A stretch of DNA of 28,681 nt from SIG588 sp045599305 (lineage in GTDB: Bacteria > Bacillota > Clostridia > Oscillospirales > Acutalibacteraceae), in NCBI GenBank assembly GCA_045599305.1, contig JAZRVU010000088.1, forward strand, positions 1-28,681, in the 5' to 3' direction. This document shows, piece after piece, positions 1-7,522 of this stretch. How positions within the stretch are numbered: the first letter of the stretch is position 1; each line of letters starts with the position of its first letter. The position numbers and the translations under genes are program-made. Below the pieces are notes generated by a model. The model did not search any database. It saw only the letters and a program-made list of their open reading frames with translations, and was not told the DNA's origin.

Positions 1-3000
1 CGGAGAAGTCCGTCGCGGCGCTGAGCGCGGCCATGAACGCATCGTTCATAGCGCTGACGGCATCGGTGATCTGAAGCGGCGTGGCATCCTCGCCGTCCAG
101 GAGCGCTTTGCAGTTTGCGAGCGCGGCGTCCAGAGCATTGCTGGCAGCGGCATCGGTGGTGGCGAAGGGGATGTCTTTGATGCCCTCAAGGAACTCTGCA
201 AGGTCGTCCTTGTCCCACAGAACGATGGACTCTTCCTCGTTCAGATCCTCTTCGTCGATGATGGCGTCGGTCATGCCGGCGGTAAAGGCGTCGAAGAAGA
301 CGGTGCCTTCGTACAGGGAGGAGACGTCGAAACTCATCCCGGTGATGCTGCCGGAGACCGCGGCACCTGCCAGATTGAAGGTGACGCTGACGAACTTGGT
401 GCCGCCGGCGGGAAGCGTCACTTCACTGTCGCCGTCGACCGTCTTGACCTTGTAGGACTTGGCGGACGTCTTGACGGAGAAGGAGACGGTGACATCGCTT
501 TCACCGGGGTTGAGCATCTTGACGGTGAGGTAGTTGTAGCGGTTCCAGTTCTGACGGACGCTCTCGTAGGTGAGCACCGGGGACAGAGTGAAATCGTCAT
601 TGTAGTCCACACGCAGCGAGGCGGCGCCTTCTGCGAAGATCATGTCGTCGTAGGAATAGGTCGCGCCGTCGGTCACGGTGAAGGACGGGCGGAAGCCGGT
701 GTTCTTCTGTTCCGTGTTGGTGCTGTCATAGACCCAGACGTCCTTATCGCAGGTCATCCAATCCTGTGCGGTGAAGTACTTGATCGCACTGCTGGGGCTC
801 ATGGTGGTGTCGGCGATATCCACCGTGCGGAACGGGGAAACGGGGAATCCGATGGAGTTGCAGAGGTTGGCGCCCTGATTGAAGTTATCGAAGGCGTACA
901 TCACGTTCTTCGGATCCTTCACACGGTTGTTCCACACCTTGATGGTGTCGTCCTTGTCGGTGTATTCGGCCTGTGCATTGACATAGACGCCGTCGTCGCC
1001 GGCAATGGCGAAGCCGTGGATATCATAGGAATAATCGGTGGTCATGAGGAAATCACCGATACGGTCGAAGGTGATGTAGATGGCGCCGTCCTTGATCTCC
1101 ATGCTCTTGTAGACGGGGGCGGTGTACTCATCTTCGCCGCCGTAGACCATGTTCATCGCGGCCAGCACGAAGCGCTCGGCCACCGGGCCCTTCACACGCG
1201 GGTGGATCGGGTCGGAGGAGACGCCGTCGAGCATATGGTCGAGCGGCAGGTCATAGATGGTGACCATGGCGGTGGTGTCGGAGCTGAGTTTCCAGCCCTT
1301 TTCCATGTACATGCCCAGATAGCCCAGATGCTGCTGGTTTCTGCTGCCGTTATCGTAGCGATAGGGAGCGACCTGCGCGAAGATCAGCGGCATATCGCCG
1401 TCCGGGAAACCGAAGGCTTTGCTCCAGCTGCGCTTGAGCAGATCCAGTTCGATATCATAGATCTCGGAGCGGTTGCTGTTGCTTTCGCCCTGATACCAAA
1501 GGGTACCGGCGATGTTCATGCCGGCCAGCGGGCCGACCTTCTGGTTATACATGACCGATTGGCCGCCGGTGCTGGTCGTCCAGTTGGACTTGCTGTAGTA
1601 GAGATTGCGATCCTTGAGCGCCTGCTTCACGGCGGCGTCTTCTTCGATCGCATCGCGCGGCAGCCACGTCTCGATGACGGTGGCACCCAGCGAGGTGCTC
1701 ATGATGCCGACAGGCACGTTCAGTTCCTCCTGCAGCTGCACGGCGAACTGATAAGCCAGCGTGGAAGTTCTGGCCACATGGCCGGGGTTGTTGCCGCGAC
1801 CCCAGAAAGCACCGGGGATGTCGCGACAGGGATCGATCGGGCATTCCATACCCTGCGGACGGCCGTTCATCAGGAAGAGACGAATGTTCGAACGGTTCGA
1901 ATCCGCCTGGGCATCCGCCAGGATCTTCGCCACATCCATATCGGAGGAGACGGTCAGTTCCATGTTGGACTGGCCGGCCGAGATCCAGATCTCACCGATG
2001 AGGATGTCATCGATGCGGGTAACAATACCCTCATCGCCGCCGACTTTGACTTCGATGGAGTAGGTGTCATAGCCGCCTTCGCGGGCCGCAAAGGAGAGAT
2101 CCCAACGGCCGCTGTCCGGCACGGTGGTGTCGGCGGTCTCGAGTTCCTCGTCGCCCTTGAGCAGACGGGCGTTGACCGCTTCGCCGACCTTGCCGTAGCC
2201 CCACAGATTCATCGGCTTGTTCTGCTGGAACATCATGCCGGTGCTGAACAGGGTGGGCATGGCCGCTTCGTCGGTGGCGTCCACGATCTTCACACTGTTG
2301 ATCTTGAAGTGGACGGTGTCTTTGAAGCCGGCGGCAAACTTGTTGATGTAGATGCGCATATAGTTGATCTTGGAGTAATCCAGGGTGCCGCCGGTGGCCG
2401 TGCACTGCGACAGATAGTACGAATAGTCATGGGTACCTTCCGCCCAGTTGAAGGAGCCGACCAAAGTGGACAGCTCGTTCACATCGCAGGTGCCGGAGCT
2501 GGTGAGCTCGATCTGACCGTTGGCCAGCCAGGAGAAGTCGCCGGGATTGCTCTTGTTCTCCGCGGTGATGTTCATGATGACCTTCAGTTTCTTGGGATCG
2601 TGCTTGGAGGCGTCGATCGGCTCAAAGCCGGCGGACATCACGAGGCCGGGCGTGGAGGCGCCGTTGGCGGTGAAGGTGCGGTCGCCGGTGAGGGGGATCT
2701 CGCCGACGAGATAGGTGGTGTCATAATCGGGAGCGGGGGGCTCTTCGGGGGTGATATCGAAGGTGTCTTTCAGTTCGGCTTCCACCTTATCCGCATCAGC
2801 GGTGGGGCAGAGCGTCACGTTCTTGACCTGCATCTTGCAGCCCTGCCAGTTGGAGCCGAAGACCTGGAAGGAGTCTTTGAAATCCGTGCCGATGACCATA
2901 TCGAAGCGTTTGACCTCCCATTTACCGATCAGCATACCGCCGAGTTCTTTGGCGGTGTTCACGCCGCTGCCGTCGGGATATTTCTGGCCGGTGGAATAGA

Positions 3001-5017
3001 CGATGGAGGAGGTGGCCGCCGAGAAATCATAGGTACCCACACCGATCGACTGGGCGCTGTTGGCACCGGTGCCGGCAATGTTCTGTACCGTGACGAACGC
3101 CGTGATCTTGTTGTCCGCGCAGGCATTCTTGAGCGCCTGCTGCGGGGTGAGGGTCATGTAGATGCCGGCGCCGTTGTCGGCGTACTCGAACAGTTTCTTT
3201 TCGGCGTTGACACTGCCGTTGCTGCCGGCTTTGTACCCGAGCGGGCCGGTCACGACGGCTTCGCCGGTGGTGAAGTCCACCGAGGCGATATCGGCCATTG
3301 CCAGTTCTGCTTCCACCTTATCCGCATCGGCAGTGGGGCAGAGGATCACATTCTTGATCTGCATCTTGCAGCCCTGCCAGTTGGAGCCGAAGACCTGGAA
3401 GGAGCCGGAGAAGTCGGTGCCGATGATCATATCGAAGCGCTTGACTTCCCACTTGCCGATCTTCATACTGCCGAGTTCCTTGGCGGTATTTTCGCCGCTG
3501 GTGCGGTCGGGATATTTCTGGCCGGTGGAATAGACGATGGAGGAGGTGGACGCCACGAAATCATAGGTGCCCACACCGATCGACTGGGCGCTGTTGGCGC
3601 CGGTACCGGCAATGTTCTGCACCGTGATGAACGCCGTCAGTTTGTTGTCCTTGCAGGCGGCGGTGAGCGCCTTCTGCGGGGTGAGGATCATGTAGACACC
3701 GGCGCCGTTTTCGGCGTACTCGAACAGCTTCTTTTCGGCGTTGACACCGCCGGTGGAACCGGCTTTGTACTCGAGCGGGCCGGTCACGACAGCCGCGCCG
3801 GTGGTGAAATCGACCGAGGCGAGGTTTTCTTCTTCGACAGGCGTCGTGTCGGCCGGGCGGGACAGATCGACGACCTGCACGTTCTGCAGCTTCAGGGTGT
3901 AGTCACCGTCGGCGATCTTAAAGCCGGCGTCTTCTTTGCCGCTCAGCTCCAGCCAGAAGAAGGTGAGCGGCGTCGTGTCGCTTGCGGCCACCGCATCGGC
4001 CGGCTCGCCTTCAATTTTGAAAGCATCGCTGAATTTCAGTACGACATCGTTCCATTCGCCGGGCTTCAGCGCCTTGCCGCTCACGGTCTTCCAGGTGCTG
4101 AAGTTCCAGTTGAGGTTATAGTGGATACCGGCGCCGAGACTCATGCGCTGGCTGGGAGCGCTCAGCAGCATGTCGATATTGCCGGGATCATTGTTGTTCT
4201 CCACAAAGACCTTGAACTGAACGGCCAGATTGTTGAAATTCACCGCACTCAGATCCATGGAGAGGTCGTTGGTCCATTTGGACAGCCATGTCTTGCCGTC
4301 GACGGTGCTGCCCCAAGGCCACACTGTCTCGCCGGGATAGATGTCATAGAGGGCAAAGTTGTCCATGGAGAGCGGACGCGCTTTGAGCGCCGCTTCCACC
4401 TCATCCGCGTCGGCGGTGGGGCAGGCGGTCACTTTCTCGATCCAGATGTGGGTGTCATCGTCTGTGTTGGTGCTGACACCGAAGAGGTAGAGCAGATTGT
4501 TGGTCGCCTTGCTGCCGGCAATGTCAAAGCGGATGGTATCCCACTCGCCCTCCTTCAGCACGCCGCCCCAGTTGCTCTGCGGGGTGCCGGCGGCATCGGC
4601 GGTGCGATAGTAGGTGGAACCGTTCGCCGCGCCGACAGAGGCGTTATACCCCATGGCGATCATGTCCGAGTTCCACATCTTTTTGATGTAGTACTTCACG
4701 AAAACGGTGATCTTGCCGTTGGTGTCCAGAAGGCTCGGATCGAACTTCAGGATCGACATGATCGTTTTGGTGGAGTCGGCCGAGTTATCGAACTTGGCCG
4801 CGTAGGCGTCGTTATAGGGGCATTCGGTCACGGGAGCCTGATCCACCGCGGTCACGGTGAGCAGATTGCCCGCGTCCGGCGTGCCCTTTTCGGCGCCGGT
4901 GGAAAAATCGACCGAGCCGATCACGGCTGCGGCGCCCGTTTGCAGGGCGATCCCCAGACCGGCGAACATGCCGAGGCACATTGTCAGCGTGAGGATCCAC
5001 GAAAGCAGTTTTTTCAT
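1..5017 (-). CDS. Secreted multimodular sialate O-acetylesterase-type SGNH hydrolase (C-terminus cut by window edge)
   Basis: The reading frame is open from an ATG at 5017 to the window edge (1672 residues visible), with an AAGGAGA ribosome site upstream. Residues 1-31 form a signal peptide ending near GAAA. Next come accessory beta-rich modules: residues 33-208 (ending CPTADADEVEAAL), 209-392, near-identical tandem copies at 400-577 and 578-754, and 764-913. The catalytic region, about 918-1396, resembles sialate O-acetylesterases. It starts with LFSTGMMFQQNKP, then GEIWISAGQSNME with nucleophile Ser1017, WYQGESN near 1175-1180, and a DPIH Asp/His pair (D1269, H1272). Residues 1400-1590 look like another carbohydrate-binding beta-sandwich, and 1610 onward resembles a helical FIVAR-type repeat. 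Family members remove acetyl esters from sugars; the substrate here could equally be acetylated plant glycan. The missing C-terminus may hold a dockerin or anchor. The catalytic fold call is firm; the substrate is not. Confidence 0.9.
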   Translation of the reverse strand, partial: MKKLLSWILTLTMCLGMFAGLGIALQTGAAAVIGSVDFSTGAEKGTPDAGNLLTVTAVDQAPVTECPYNDAYAAKFDNSADSTKTIMSILKFDPSLLDTNGKITVFVKYYIKKMWNSDMIAMGYNASVGAANGSTYYRTADAAGTPQSNWGGVLKEGEWDTIRFDIAGSKATNNLLYLFGVSTNTDDDTHIWIEKVTACPTADADEVEAALKARPLSMDNFALYDIYPGETVWPWGSTVDGKTWLSKWTNDLSMDLSAVNFNNLAVQFKVFVENNNDPGNIDMLLSAPSQRMSLGAGIHYNLNWNFSTWKTVSGKALKPGEWNDVVLKFSDAFKIEGEPADAVAASDTTPLTFFWLELSGKEDAGFKIADGDYTLKLQNVQVVDLSRPADTTPVEEENLASVDFTTGAAVVTGPLEYKAGSTGGVNAEKKLFEYAENGAGVYMILTPQKALTAACKDNKLTAFITVQNIAGTGANSAQSIGVGTYDFVASTSSIVYSTGQKYPDRTSGENTAKELGSMKIGKWEVKRFDMIIGTDFSGSFQVFGSNWQGCKMQIKNVILCPTADADKVEAELAMADIASVDFTTGEAVVTGPLGYKAGSNGSVNAEKKLFEYADNGAGIYMTLTPQQALKNACADNKITAFVTVQNIAGTGANSAQSIGVGTYDFSAATSSIVYSTGQKYPDGSGVNTAKELGGMLIGKWEVKRFDMVIGTDFKDSFQVFGSNWQGCKMQVKNVTLCPTADADKVEAELKDTFDITPEEPPAPDYDTTYLVGEIPLTGDRTFTANGASTPGLVMSAGFEPIDASKHDPKKLKVIMNITAENKSNPGDFSWLANGQIELTSSGTCDVNELSTLVGSFNWAEGTHDYSYYLSQCTATGGTLDYSKINYMRIYINKFAAGFKDTVHFKINSVKIVDATDEAAMPTLFSTGMMFQQNKPMNLWGYGKVGEAVNARLLKGDEELETADTTVPDSGRWDLSFAAREGGYDTYSIEVKVGGDEGIVTRIDDILIGEIWISAGQSNMELTVSSDMDVAKILADAQADSNRSNIRLFLMNGRPQGMECPIDPCRDIPGAFWGRGNNPGHVARTSTLAYQFAVQLQEELNVPVGIMSTSLGATVIETWLPRDAIEEDAAVKQALKDRNLYYSKSNWTTSTGGQSVMYNQKVGPLAGMNIAGTLWYQGESNSNRSEIYDIELDLLKRSWSKAFGFPDGDMPLIFAQVAPYRYDNGSRNQQHLGYLGMYMEKGWKLSSDTTAMVTIYDLPLDHMLDGVSSDPIHPRVKGPVAERFVLAAMNMVYGGEDEYTAPVYKSMEIKDGAIYITFDRIGDFLMTTDYSYDIHGFAIAGDDGVYVNAQAEYTDKDDTIKVWNNRVKDPKNVMYAFDNFNQGANLCNSIGFPVSPFRTVDIADTTMSPSSAIKYFTAQDWMTCDKDVWVYDSTNTEQKNTGFRPSFTVTDGATYSYDDMIFAEGAASLRVDYNDDFTLSPVLTYESVRQNWNRYNYLTVKMLNPGESDVTVSFSVKTSAKSYKVKTVDGDSEVTLPAGGTKFVSVTFNLAGAAVSGSITGMSFDVSSLYEGTVFFDAFTAGMTDAIIDEEDLNEEESIVLWDKDDLAEFLEGIKDIPFATTDAAASNALDAALANCKALLDGEDATPLQITDAVSAMNDAFMAALSAATDFS
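2279..2728 (-). other. Module shared with the dockerin beta-helix protein (esterase residues 764-913)
   Basis: Within the esterase, just before its catalytic region, lies a module with FEPIDAS, GQIELTSSGTCDVNEL, INYMRIY and a final KINSVKIVD strand. The beta-helix protein encoded at 19424-23470 has the same landmarks at its N-terminus. Its role is unknown; a sugar-binding beta-sandwich is the likely guess. Confidence 0.8.
2756..3286 (-). repeat. Tandem module copy B inside the esterase gene (residues 578-754)
   Basis: This 531-bp segment encodes a module starting ASVDFTTGEAVVTGP and ending CPTADADKVEAEL. It lies directly after copy A and matches it closely in both protein and DNA, for example the shared stretches NIAGTGANSAQSIGVGTYDF and SFQVFGSNWQGCKMQ. 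It is one codon shorter than copy A, in the loop where copy A reads PDRTSGEN and this copy reads PDGSGVN. Confidence 0.93.
3287..3820 (-). repeat. Tandem module copy A inside the esterase gene (residues 400-577)
   Basis: This 534-bp segment is the N-terminal partner of the duplication. It starts ASVDFTTGAAVVTGP and ends CPTADADKVEAEL. A third, much more diverged relative lies at residues 33-208 (GSVDFSTG at its start, CPTADADEVEAAL at its end). The modules are probably carbohydrate-binding beta-sandwiches. I do not recognise a named CBM family. Confidence 0.92.
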
Positions 5018-5123
5018 GTGAACTCTCCTTTTTGTTTTTTTATATTCAGCCGTGATCGCGCCTGCCTGCGCAGGGCTTTGATCCCGGCAAAATACCGTAT
5101 TCCGTCAGAGCATTTCATGATCA

Positions 5124-5147
5124 AATGAGGCTATAATGAGGCTATAA
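5124..5147. repeat. Tandem 11-bp direct repeat at the esterase transcription start
   Basis: The + strand reads atgaggctata twice with no gap (5125-5135 and 5136-5146), with one more matching base on each side. It covers roughly +1 to +22 of the esterase transcript predicted from the promoter at 5152-5180. It could be an operator or a chance slippage duplication. Confidence 0.6.
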
Positions 5148-5151
5148 AATA

Positions 5152-5180
5152 ATAATACCATGATTCAATTCATATGTCAA
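5152..5180 (-). promoter_or_regulatory. Sigma-A promoter of the esterase gene
   Basis: On the minus strand there is a perfect -35 TTGACA (5175-5180), a 17-bp spacer and -10 TATTAT (5152-5157). The predicted transcription start near 5145 gives a leader of about 128 nt before the ATG at 5017. It is a near-consensus promoter in an AT-rich patch. Confidence 0.85.
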
Positions 5181-5258
5181 CCTTTTTTTGGTGACTTTAC
5201 CATACAAGTAGGATTTTCCCGCCTGCCCGGCCAAAGCGGCGCAAAAAGGAAAAAACCG

Positions 5259-5287
5259 TAGACTTTTTACCCAAAGCGTGATATGAT
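5259..5287 (+). promoter_or_regulatory. Sigma-A promoter of recG
   Basis: The -35 is TAGACT (5259-5264), followed by a 17-bp spacer and -10 TATGAT (5282-5287). Transcription would start near 5294, only a few bases before the ribosome site at 5301-5308, giving a very short leader. Confidence 0.7.
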
Positions 5288-5313
5288 AAAGGAAATCAAA
5301 GGGAGGTGACGGC

Positions 5314-7371
5314 ATGGCGGCAACACGGGTGACGGGCGATACGCCCATTCGCGCACTCAAAGGCGTGGGGCCCAAGCGGGCAGAGCAATTCGAGCGGCTG
5401 CACATCGAAACGGTGGCACAGCTGCTGCGGCACTATCCCCGCGACTACGAGGACTGGTCGTCCATCGTGAAGATCGCCGCGGCCGTCCCCGGTGTGCGCT
5501 GCTGCGTGCGGGTCACCGCGCTGACCGACGTGCAGCCGCACTATATCCGCCGCGGCATGATGCTTTACAAGTTCACCGTGAGCGACGGGGAGAGCGGGAT
5601 GCAGGTCACCATCTTCAACAACAAATATGCGGCGGCACGGATAAAGCGCGGGCAGGAATATCTGCTGTACGGCACCGTCACAAACGGATATAACCGATAT
5701 GAGATGACCTCGCCGCAGATCGCGCTGCCCACAAGCGGCAGCCGCATCCGCCCGATCTACCCGCAGACGGAGGGGCTCACCGCCGCCGTGATCGCCCAGA
5801 CGGTGGAGACGGCGCTGGCACTGCTTTCGCCGGAATCGCTGACCGACCCGCTGCCTGCCGATATGCGGCAGCAGTACGGTCTGTGCACCGCCGCCTACGC
5901 CCTGCGCAACATCCATTTCCCCGAAGACACGGCCGCCATCGGGATCGCCCGGCGGCGGCTGGCGTTCGAGGAACTGCTGATGCTGCAGTTGGGACTGCTG
6001 CGCATGAAGGGGCGCGTCCGCGCGGCGGCGGGATTGACGCTCACCTGCGATGCGAGCAGGGAGTTCGCGTCGCTGCTGCCCTTCACTCTCACCGGTGCGC
6101 AGCAGCGCGCGGTGGCCGACTGCGTGCGGGATATGCAGCGCGGCACCCCCATGAGCCGGCTGATCCAGGGAGACGTGGGCAGCGGCAAAACGGCGGTGGC
6201 GGCCGCGGTGGCGCTTTCGGTGATCCGCAGCGGTGGGCAGGTGGCCATGATGGCTCCCACCGAGATATTGGCCGAGCAGCACGCCCGCTCGCTGGGCAAA
6301 CTGCTGGCGGCCGCCGGTGTGGAGGTCGGGCTGCTCACCGGCAGTCTTTCCCCCGCCCGCAAGCGGGAGATATATGCACAACTGGAGGCAGGGACACTTC
6401 CCTTCGTGGTGGGCACCCACGCGCTGATCTCCGAGGGGGTACGGTTTGCCCGCCTCGGACTGGTCGTCACCGATGAACAGCACCGTTTCGGGGTGGCACA
6501 GCGGGCACGGCTGGCCGAAAAGGGGGAAAATCCCCATCTCATGGTCATGTCCGCCACCCCCATCCCCCGCACGCTGGCGCTCATCGTCTACGGCGATCTG
6601 GATGTTTCGGTGCTGGACGAACTGCCGCCCGGACGTCAGCCCATCGCTACCTATGCGGTGGACGGCGGCAAGCGGCAGCGCGCCTACGGCTATGTGCGCA
6701 AGTTCCTTGACGAGGGGCGGCAGGCCTATGTGGTCTGCCCGCTCGTGGAGGAGGCCGAGGAGAGCGAACTGATCTCCGCCACACAGTATGCCGAAAAACT
6801 GGCCGCGGGCGATCTGGCCGGTTACCGGCTGGGACTGCTGCACGGCCGGATGAAAGCGGCCGAAAAAGAGGCGGTGATGACCGCCTTTGCCCGCGGGGAA
6901 CTGGATGTGCTGGTGGCCACCACCGTGATCGAGGTGGGGGTGGATGTGCCCAACGCCGTCATCATGGTGATCGAAAACGCCGAACGGTTCGGGCTGGCAC
7001 AGCTGCATCAGCTGCGCGGCCGTGTGGGGCGCGGGCAGTATGCCTCCTCCTGCATCCTCATATCCGATGCGCAGAACGAGGAGGCGCGCCGCCGCCTGTC
7101 GGTGATGTGCCGCACCACCGACGGTTTCAAGATCGCGGACGAGGATCTGCAACTGCGCGGGCCGGGCGATTTCTTCGGCGACAGGCAGCACGGTCTGCCC
7201 GAACTGCGGGTGGCCGATCTGCTGAACGATACGGCGCTGCTGCACAGTACCCGCGAGGCGGCCGAGCGATTGACGGCGGCCGACCCGACGTTGGCGATGC
7301 CGGAGCACGCGGCGCTGGCCGCCGGTGTGGAGCAGTTGTTCGCCCGCGTGGGCGAGGGCGGCTGGAGTTGA
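5314..7371 (+). CDS. recG: ATP-dependent DNA helicase RecG
   Basis: This 685-residue protein matches the usual RecG length and order. The N-terminal wedge/OB region begins with the HhH-like KGVGPKRAEQF and has KFTVSDGE and TIFNNKY further on. The SF2 helicase core carries GDVGSGKT (Walker A, about 286-293), DEQH (motif II, about 387), SATPIPRTLAL (motif III), TTVIEVGVDVPNA and RGRVGRG (motif VI, about 568-574). RecG remodels stalled replication forks and branch-migrates Holliday junctions on chromosomal DNA. The ATG is fixed by a GGGAGGTGA ribosome site 7 nt upstream. The gene stands alone, with its own promoter (5259-5287) and terminator (7379-7413), and nothing about it looks abnormal. Confidence 0.97.
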   Translation: MAATRVTGDTPIRALKGVGPKRAEQFERLHIETVAQLLRHYPRDYEDWSSIVKIAAAVPGVRCCVRVTALTDVQPHYIRRGMMLYKFTVSDGESGMQVTIFNNKYAAARIKRGQEYLLYGTVTNGYNRYEMTSPQIALPTSGSRIRPIYPQTEGLTAAVIAQTVETALALLSPESLTDPLPADMRQQYGLCTAAYALRNIHFPEDTAAIGIARRRLAFEELLMLQLGLLRMKGRVRAAAGLTLTCDASREFASLLPFTLTGAQQRAVADCVRDMQRGTPMSRLIQGDVGSGKTAVAAAVALSVIRSGGQVAMMAPTEILAEQHARSLGKLLAAAGVEVGLLTGSLSPARKREIYAQLEAGTLPFVVGTHALISEGVRFARLGLVVTDEQHRFGVAQRARLAEKGENPHLMVMSATPIPRTLALIVYGDLDVSVLDELPPGRQPIATYAVDGGKRQRAYGYVRKFLDEGRQAYVVCPLVEEAEESELISATQYAEKLAAGDLAGYRLGLLHGRMKAAEKEAVMTAFARGELDVLVATTVIEVGVDVPNAVIMVIENAERFGLAQLHQLRGRVGRGQYASSCILISDAQNEEARRRLSVMCRTTDGFKIADEDLQLRGPGDFFGDRQHGLPELRVADLLNDTALLHSTREAAERLTAADPTLAMPEHAALAAGVEQLFARVGEGGWS

Positions 7372-7378
7372 GGGGCAG

Positions 7379-7413
7379 ACCGCAGGGCATGTCACCCTGC
7401 GGTTCGTTGTTTT
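7379..7413 (+). terminator. Intrinsic terminator of recG
   Basis: A 9-bp perfect stem (7379-7387 with 7395-7403, arms ACCGCAGGG/CCCTGCGGT) has a 7-nt loop and is followed by the T-rich TCGTTGTTTT. It begins 8 nt after the recG stop codon. Confidence 0.85.
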
Positions 7414-7450
7414 GACGCAATTTGTTTACAAAAAAGATACAAGGAACATA

Positions 7451-7479
7451 TTGGATTTTGCGGCAAAACGGTATATAAT
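7451..7479 (+). promoter_or_regulatory. Promoter of the fused ABC transporter gene
   Basis: A perfect -10 TATAAT (7474-7479) is preceded at 17 bp by a weak -35 TTGGAT (7451-7456). Initiation near 7486 leaves a leader of about 37 nt before the ATG at 7523. The weak -35 suggests the promoter may need an activator. Confidence 0.65.
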
Positions 7480-7522
7480 AAGAATCGTATTGTCATATCG
7501 GGTTTCAGAAAGGATCTTTCAG

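Noticed and set aside
2756..3820. Tandem repeats as a possible CRISPR or mobile element.
   Set aside because: The units are in-frame protein modules of 531-534 bp with no spacers, terminal repeats or transposase.
5065..5074. 10-bp palindrome CCTGCGCAGG in the esterase leader.
   Set aside because: It is short and GC-rich, has no U-tract and no partner copy; probably chance.
1016..5128. A 1370-codon open frame on the plus strand, antisense to the esterase gene.
   Set aside because: Its translation is low-complexity with many His, Gly, Asp and Val residues and no domain. It mirrors the GC-rich third positions of the real gene, which has a signal peptide, ribosome site, promoter and catalytic motifs on the other strand.
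7325..7522. Possible 66-residue N-terminal extension of the ABC transporter.
   Set aside because: It would overlap recG and run through the recG terminator and the ABC promoter; the ABC domain begins right after the ATG at 7523.
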